DNA from: Actinomycetes bacterium
GTDB lineage: Bacteria; Actinomycetota; Actinomycetes; Actinomycetales; Dermatophilaceae
DNA: 10,259 nt
Assembly: GCA_023389095.1 (NCBI GenBank)
Contig: JAEWFB010000257.1
Span: forward strand, 1-10,259
Direction of reading: 5' to 3'
Below the pieces are notes generated by a model. That model was not told the DNA's origin. It did no database searches and saw nothing but the letters and a program-made list of their open reading frames with translations. Below, in pieces: positions 8,560 through 10,259 of the stretch (within the stretch, counting starts at the first letter, position 1; the number at the start of each line of letters is the position of its first letter). The translations under genes were made by a program, and so were the position numbers.

Positions 8560-9789
8560 TCATGCCCAGTCGACGCGTCGGCAGCGGCCCTCGCGGGCGG
8601 CCACGACGGCCGCCACGAGGCGGTCCACCGGGACGACACCCCGGAACCCGGCTGCGACGTCGGTGACCTGGGCCGACGCGTCCGCGGCCTCGCGCTCGCC
8701 GACGACGGCGACCACGGCCACCCGCCGGCGCCGGGCCTCGCGGATCCGCGCCCCGAGGGAGTCGTCGCAGTCGAGCTCGACGCGGACCCCGTGCGCGCGC
8801 AGGGCGTCGACGAGCGACCGGGCGGGCCCGTCCTGCTCGGCCGACACCGGCAGCACGACGACCTGCACGGGCGCGAGCCAGAGCGGCAGGCGCCCGTCGT
8901 AGCGCTCGAGCAGGGCCGCGGTGACGCGTTCCATCGACCCGACGGTCCCGCGGTGGATCATGACGACCCGGTGCCGCTCGCCGTCCTCGCCGTGGAAGGT
9001 GAGGTCGAAGCGCTCGGGCTGGTTGAAGTCCACCTGCACGGTGGCGATGGTCTCCTCGTGGCCGCGGTCGTCGACCACCTGCAGGTCGAGCTTCGGGCCG
9101 TAGAACGCGGCCTCCCCGGACGCCTCGACGAGCGGCAGGTCGTGCCCGGCGAGCACCTCCAGGGCCGCCCGGCGCAAGGCCTGCTCTGCGCCGTCCCACT
9201 GCTCGCGGCTGCCGAGCCACGCATCGGACTCGTCGCGGAGCGACAGCCGCACGTGGTGCACCGGCAGGCCGAGGACGCGCTGGGCCTCGAGCGCGGCCCG
9301 CAGGCCACGGGCGGCCTCGTCGCCGGCCTGGTCCGGTCGGCAGAACACATGGGTGTCATCGAGGCTGATCTGGCGCACCCGGGTCAGGCCCGAGAGCACC
9401 CCGGAGCGCTCGGCCCGGAACATCGGGGCCAGCTCGTTGAGACGGACCGGCAGCTCGCGGTAGGAGTGGCTGCGGGCCTTGTAGACGAGGGCGTGGTGGG
9501 GGCAGTTCGCCGGGCGGAGCACGACCTCCTCGTCGCCGATCCGCATCGAGGGGAACATGTCGTCCTCGAACTTGGCCCAGTGCCCCGACCGCTCGAAGAG
9601 GGCCCGCTTGCCGAGCACCGGGGTGTGCACCCCGACGCAGCCGTCGGCGTGGGCGAGGTCGCGGGCGAGGTGTTCGAGCTCGTGGCGGATCACCGAACCG
9701 GCGGGCAGCCAGAGCGGCAGCCCGGCCCCGGCGAGCGGGTCGGTCGCGAAGACGTCGAGGTCGTGGTTCAGGTCGCGGTGGTCGGGCAT
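8560..9789 (-). CDS. Short threonyl-tRNA synthetase-like protein lacking TGS and editing domains
   Basis: A class II aminoacyl-tRNA synthetase of 409 aa, expected to activate threonine with ATP and charge tRNA-Thr. Motif 1 lies near residues 23-39 (GLPLWLPAGS). Motif 2 contains FRAERSG (124-130). AFYGPK (228-233) and motif 3 GSMERV (284-289) follow. All three zinc ligands known from E. coli ThrRS are present: Cys96 (in ANCPHH), His147 (DDTHVF) and His279 (MIHR). The substrate-binding Asp is Asp145. An anticodon-binding domain starts near 301 (LPLWLAPVQVVVLPV), but its C-terminal end is divergent. Full ThrRS is about 640 aa; the missing part is the N-terminal TGS and Ser-editing region, so mischarged Ser-tRNA-Thr would need clearing in trans. 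The position matching E. coli Gln381 is Leu143. The ATG at 9789 was chosen because GGAG lies 6 nt upstream and an attenuator precedes it. It is probably a second, regulated ThrRS. Weaker alternatives are an antibiotic-resistant copy or a paralogue with another acceptor. Confidence 0.9.
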   Translation of the reverse strand: MPDHRDLNHDLDVFATDPLAGAGLPLWLPAGSVIRHELEHLARDLAHADGCVGVHTPVLGKRALFERSGHWAKFEDDMFPSMRIGDEEVVLRPANCPHHALVYKARSHSYRELPVRLNELAPMFRAERSGVLSGLTRVRQISLDDTHVFCRPDQAGDEAARGLRAALEAQRVLGLPVHHVRLSLRDESDAWLGSREQWDGAEQALRRAALEVLAGHDLPLVEASGEAAFYGPKLDLQVVDDRGHEETIATVQVDFNQPERFDLTFHGEDGERHRVVMIHRGTVGSMERVTAALLERYDGRLPLWLAPVQVVVLPVSAEQDGPARSLVDALRAHGVRVELDCDDSLGARIREARRRRVAVVAVVGEREAADASAQVTDVAAGFRGVVPVDRLVAAVVAAREGRCRRVDWA

Positions 9790-9847
9790 CAGGGTCTCCG
9801 TTCGGGGGCGGGCGGTCACGGTGGTGGGTCGGACCGGAGCCGGCTGG

Positions 9848-9882
9848 AGACGACGAAACGCCCCGGAGCCGGCTCCGGGGCG
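9848..9882 (-). terminator. Intrinsic terminator (attenuator) upstream of the ThrRS-like gene
   Basis: A perfect 24-nt palindrome at 9859-9882 has arms CGCCCCGGAGCC and GGCTCCGGGGCG, followed on the - strand by TTTCGTCGTCT. It lies 16 nt after the leader stop codon and 69 nt before the synthetase ATG, so it would stop transcription inside the leader. A terminator placed between a promoter and its gene is the hallmark of attenuation. Confidence 0.8.
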
Positions 9883-9898
9883 TGGTGTGCGATGGGTG

Positions 9899-9958
9899 CT
9901 AAGGCAGCAGCAGCGCGCCGGAGAGGTCCGGCGTCGTCGTCTGCTGTGAGCGGTGCAT
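9899..9958 (-). CDS. Threonine leader peptide for attenuation of the ThrRS-like gene
   Basis: This small ORF encodes MHRSQQTTTPDLSGALLLP and ends in TAG at 9899-9901. Its only three threonines are consecutive, encoded ACG ACG ACG at 9932-9940, which is the pattern of a ribosome-stalling leader such as thrL or pheL. A promoter lies immediately upstream with the predicted transcript start on the A of the ATG, so no Shine-Dalgarno sequence is needed and none is visible. A hairpin follows the Thr codons and an intrinsic terminator follows the stop. Expected behaviour (inference): scarce charged tRNA-Thr stalls the ribosome, an antiterminator forms, and the synthetase is expressed. The codons are seen directly; translation is inferred from arrangement. 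Confidence 0.8.
   Translation of the reverse strand: MHRSQQTTTPDLSGALLLP
9916..9933 (-). promoter_or_regulatory. Hairpin after the Thr codons, competing with an antiterminator
   Basis: On the - strand, CGCCGGA and TCCGGCG pair as a 7-bp stem with a CCUC loop, starting at the last Thr codon. A ribosome stalled on the Thr codons would cover its 5' arm. The freed CUCCGGCG (9923-9916) can then pair with the 5' arm of the terminator, either as CUCCGG with CCGGAG (9878-9873) or as eight pairs around a 2-nt CC bulge (9882-9873). Either pairing would block the terminator. These pairings were found by eye; no folding energies were calculated. Confidence 0.65.
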
Positions 9959-9964
9959 GGCTCG

Positions 9965-9993
9965 AGGGTAGGCCGACGCGTCCTGCGCGGCAA
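9965..9993 (-). promoter_or_regulatory. Promoter for the leader peptide and ThrRS-like gene (leaderless start)
   Basis: On the - strand, TTGCCG (9988-9993, -35) and TACCCT (9965-9970, -10) are separated by 17 bp. Six bases follow the -10 before the ATG at 9958, so the expected +1 is the A of the start codon. This fits the actinobacterial TTGNNN/TANNNT consensus and leaderless translation. The spacer contains a GACGCGTC palindrome at 9975-9982. Confidence 0.7.
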
Positions 9994-10032
9994 CGTGTTT
10001 GGCGCGACGCGCATCGGGCGGCCCGGCCGCCG

Positions 10033-10056
10033 GGGCCACGGACAATTCGGTGGCCC
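10033..10056. promoter_or_regulatory. Inverted repeat in the divergent promoter region (possible operator)
   Basis: GGGCCAC at 10033-10039 and GTGGCCC at 10050-10056 form a perfect 7-bp inverted repeat with a 10-bp, relatively AT-rich spacer (GACAATTC core). It ends 30 bp before the GTG of the right-hand gene and lies about 40 bp upstream of the -35 box of the leader promoter. A dimeric regulator could bind here, but no specific family is recognised. Confidence 0.3.
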
Positions 10057-10086
10057 TCGCCGGACGGCCCCGACAGACTCGGGCCC

Positions 10087-10259
10087 GTGAGCGATGACCA
10101 CGACATCAGACCGATCGACCTGCTCGACCTCGACCAGGAGGCCGCAGCCCGCGACTGGATCGGCGTGCACGGGGCGGTGCAGCGCGAGCTGTTCGGCGAC
10201 CAGGGCAGCGAGTGGACGCTCGAGGAGATCCGGGGTTTCCACCAGTCGTCGACGATGCG
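10087..10259 (+). CDS. Probable GNAT-family N-acetyltransferase, 3' partial
   Basis: An open frame from GTG 10087 to the window edge encodes 57 codons plus two bases. It begins MSDDHDIRPIDLLDLDQEAA and continues with RDWIGVHGAVQRELFGDQ and WTLEEIRGF. An early IRP(I) strand, a helix with W and a later WTLEE segment resemble the N-terminal part of actinobacterial GNAT acetyltransferases, which transfer acetyl from acetyl-CoA to an amine. The acetyl-CoA-binding motif lies beyond the window, so the family call rests on resemblance only. No Shine-Dalgarno sequence precedes the GTG. CAGACT seven bases upstream could be a weak -10 for a leaderless mRNA. The gene is divergent from the leader and ThrRS-like gene; their starts are 128 bp apart. 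Confidence 0.55.
   Translation, partial: MSDDHDIRPIDLLDLDQEAAARDWIGVHGAVQRELFGDQGSEWTLEEIRGFHQSSTM

Noticed and set aside
8309..8902. + strand open frame over the msrA and ThrRS-like intergenic region
   Set aside because: Low-complexity Arg/Pro/Thr/Ser product antisense to two well-supported genes.
9790..9960. T-box riboswitch controlling the ThrRS-like gene
   Set aside because: No T-box sequence (UGGNACCGCG-like) or long Stem I region is present; the leader is short and contains a Thr-rich ORF.
9790..10242. Upstream extension of the ThrRS-like frame to 10242
   Set aside because: It crosses the attenuator terminator, the leader peptide, the promoter and the divergent gene. The ATG at 9789 has a good GGAG site, and the protein from there begins just before motif 1.

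Overview
The window looks like a stretch of chromosome from a high-GC actinobacterium. GC is very high, codons mostly end in G or C, GTG starts occur, and one promoter appears to make a leaderless mRNA. The MsrA and short ThrRS-like proteins resemble actinobacterial versions, possibly from Micrococcales or Intrasporangiaceae; that lineage guess is an inference.

Layout. (1) Positions 1-7599 on the + strand hold the 3' part of one giant gene for a secreted RTX-type calcium-binding protein. It has a beta-rich N-terminal region with an FN3-like domain and an EF-hand loop, then about 3.5 kb of Gly/Asp-rich RTX repeats, then a compact C-terminal region that is not repetitive. The start and any signal peptide lie upstream of the window. 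(2) A perfect 18-bp hairpin at 7624-7661 sits between this gene and the convergent msrA (7714-8418, - strand; methionine sulfoxide reductase A). (3) Positions 8560-9789 on the - strand encode a short threonyl-tRNA synthetase-like protein of 409 aa. It keeps the catalytic and anticodon-binding domains but lacks the TGS and editing domains. (4) Upstream of it, 9848-9993 holds what looks like a complete ribosome-mediated attenuator: a promoter, a 19-codon leader peptide with three consecutive Thr codons, a hairpin just after them, and an intrinsic terminator. (5) A divergent gene starting at 10087 (+) runs off the window and is probably a GNAT acetyltransferase.

How they fit together. The RTX gene and msrA look unrelated and share only the terminator region. 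The strongest biology is the threonine leader. Low charging of tRNA-Thr would stall the ribosome on the leader Thr codons, allow an antiterminator to form, and raise expression of the editing-less synthetase. All three leader Thr codons are ACG, whereas all ten Thr codons in the synthetase are ACC, so the sensor may respond to a different isoacceptor from the one needed to make the enzyme. No tRNA, rRNA, CRISPR array or mobile element was seen.
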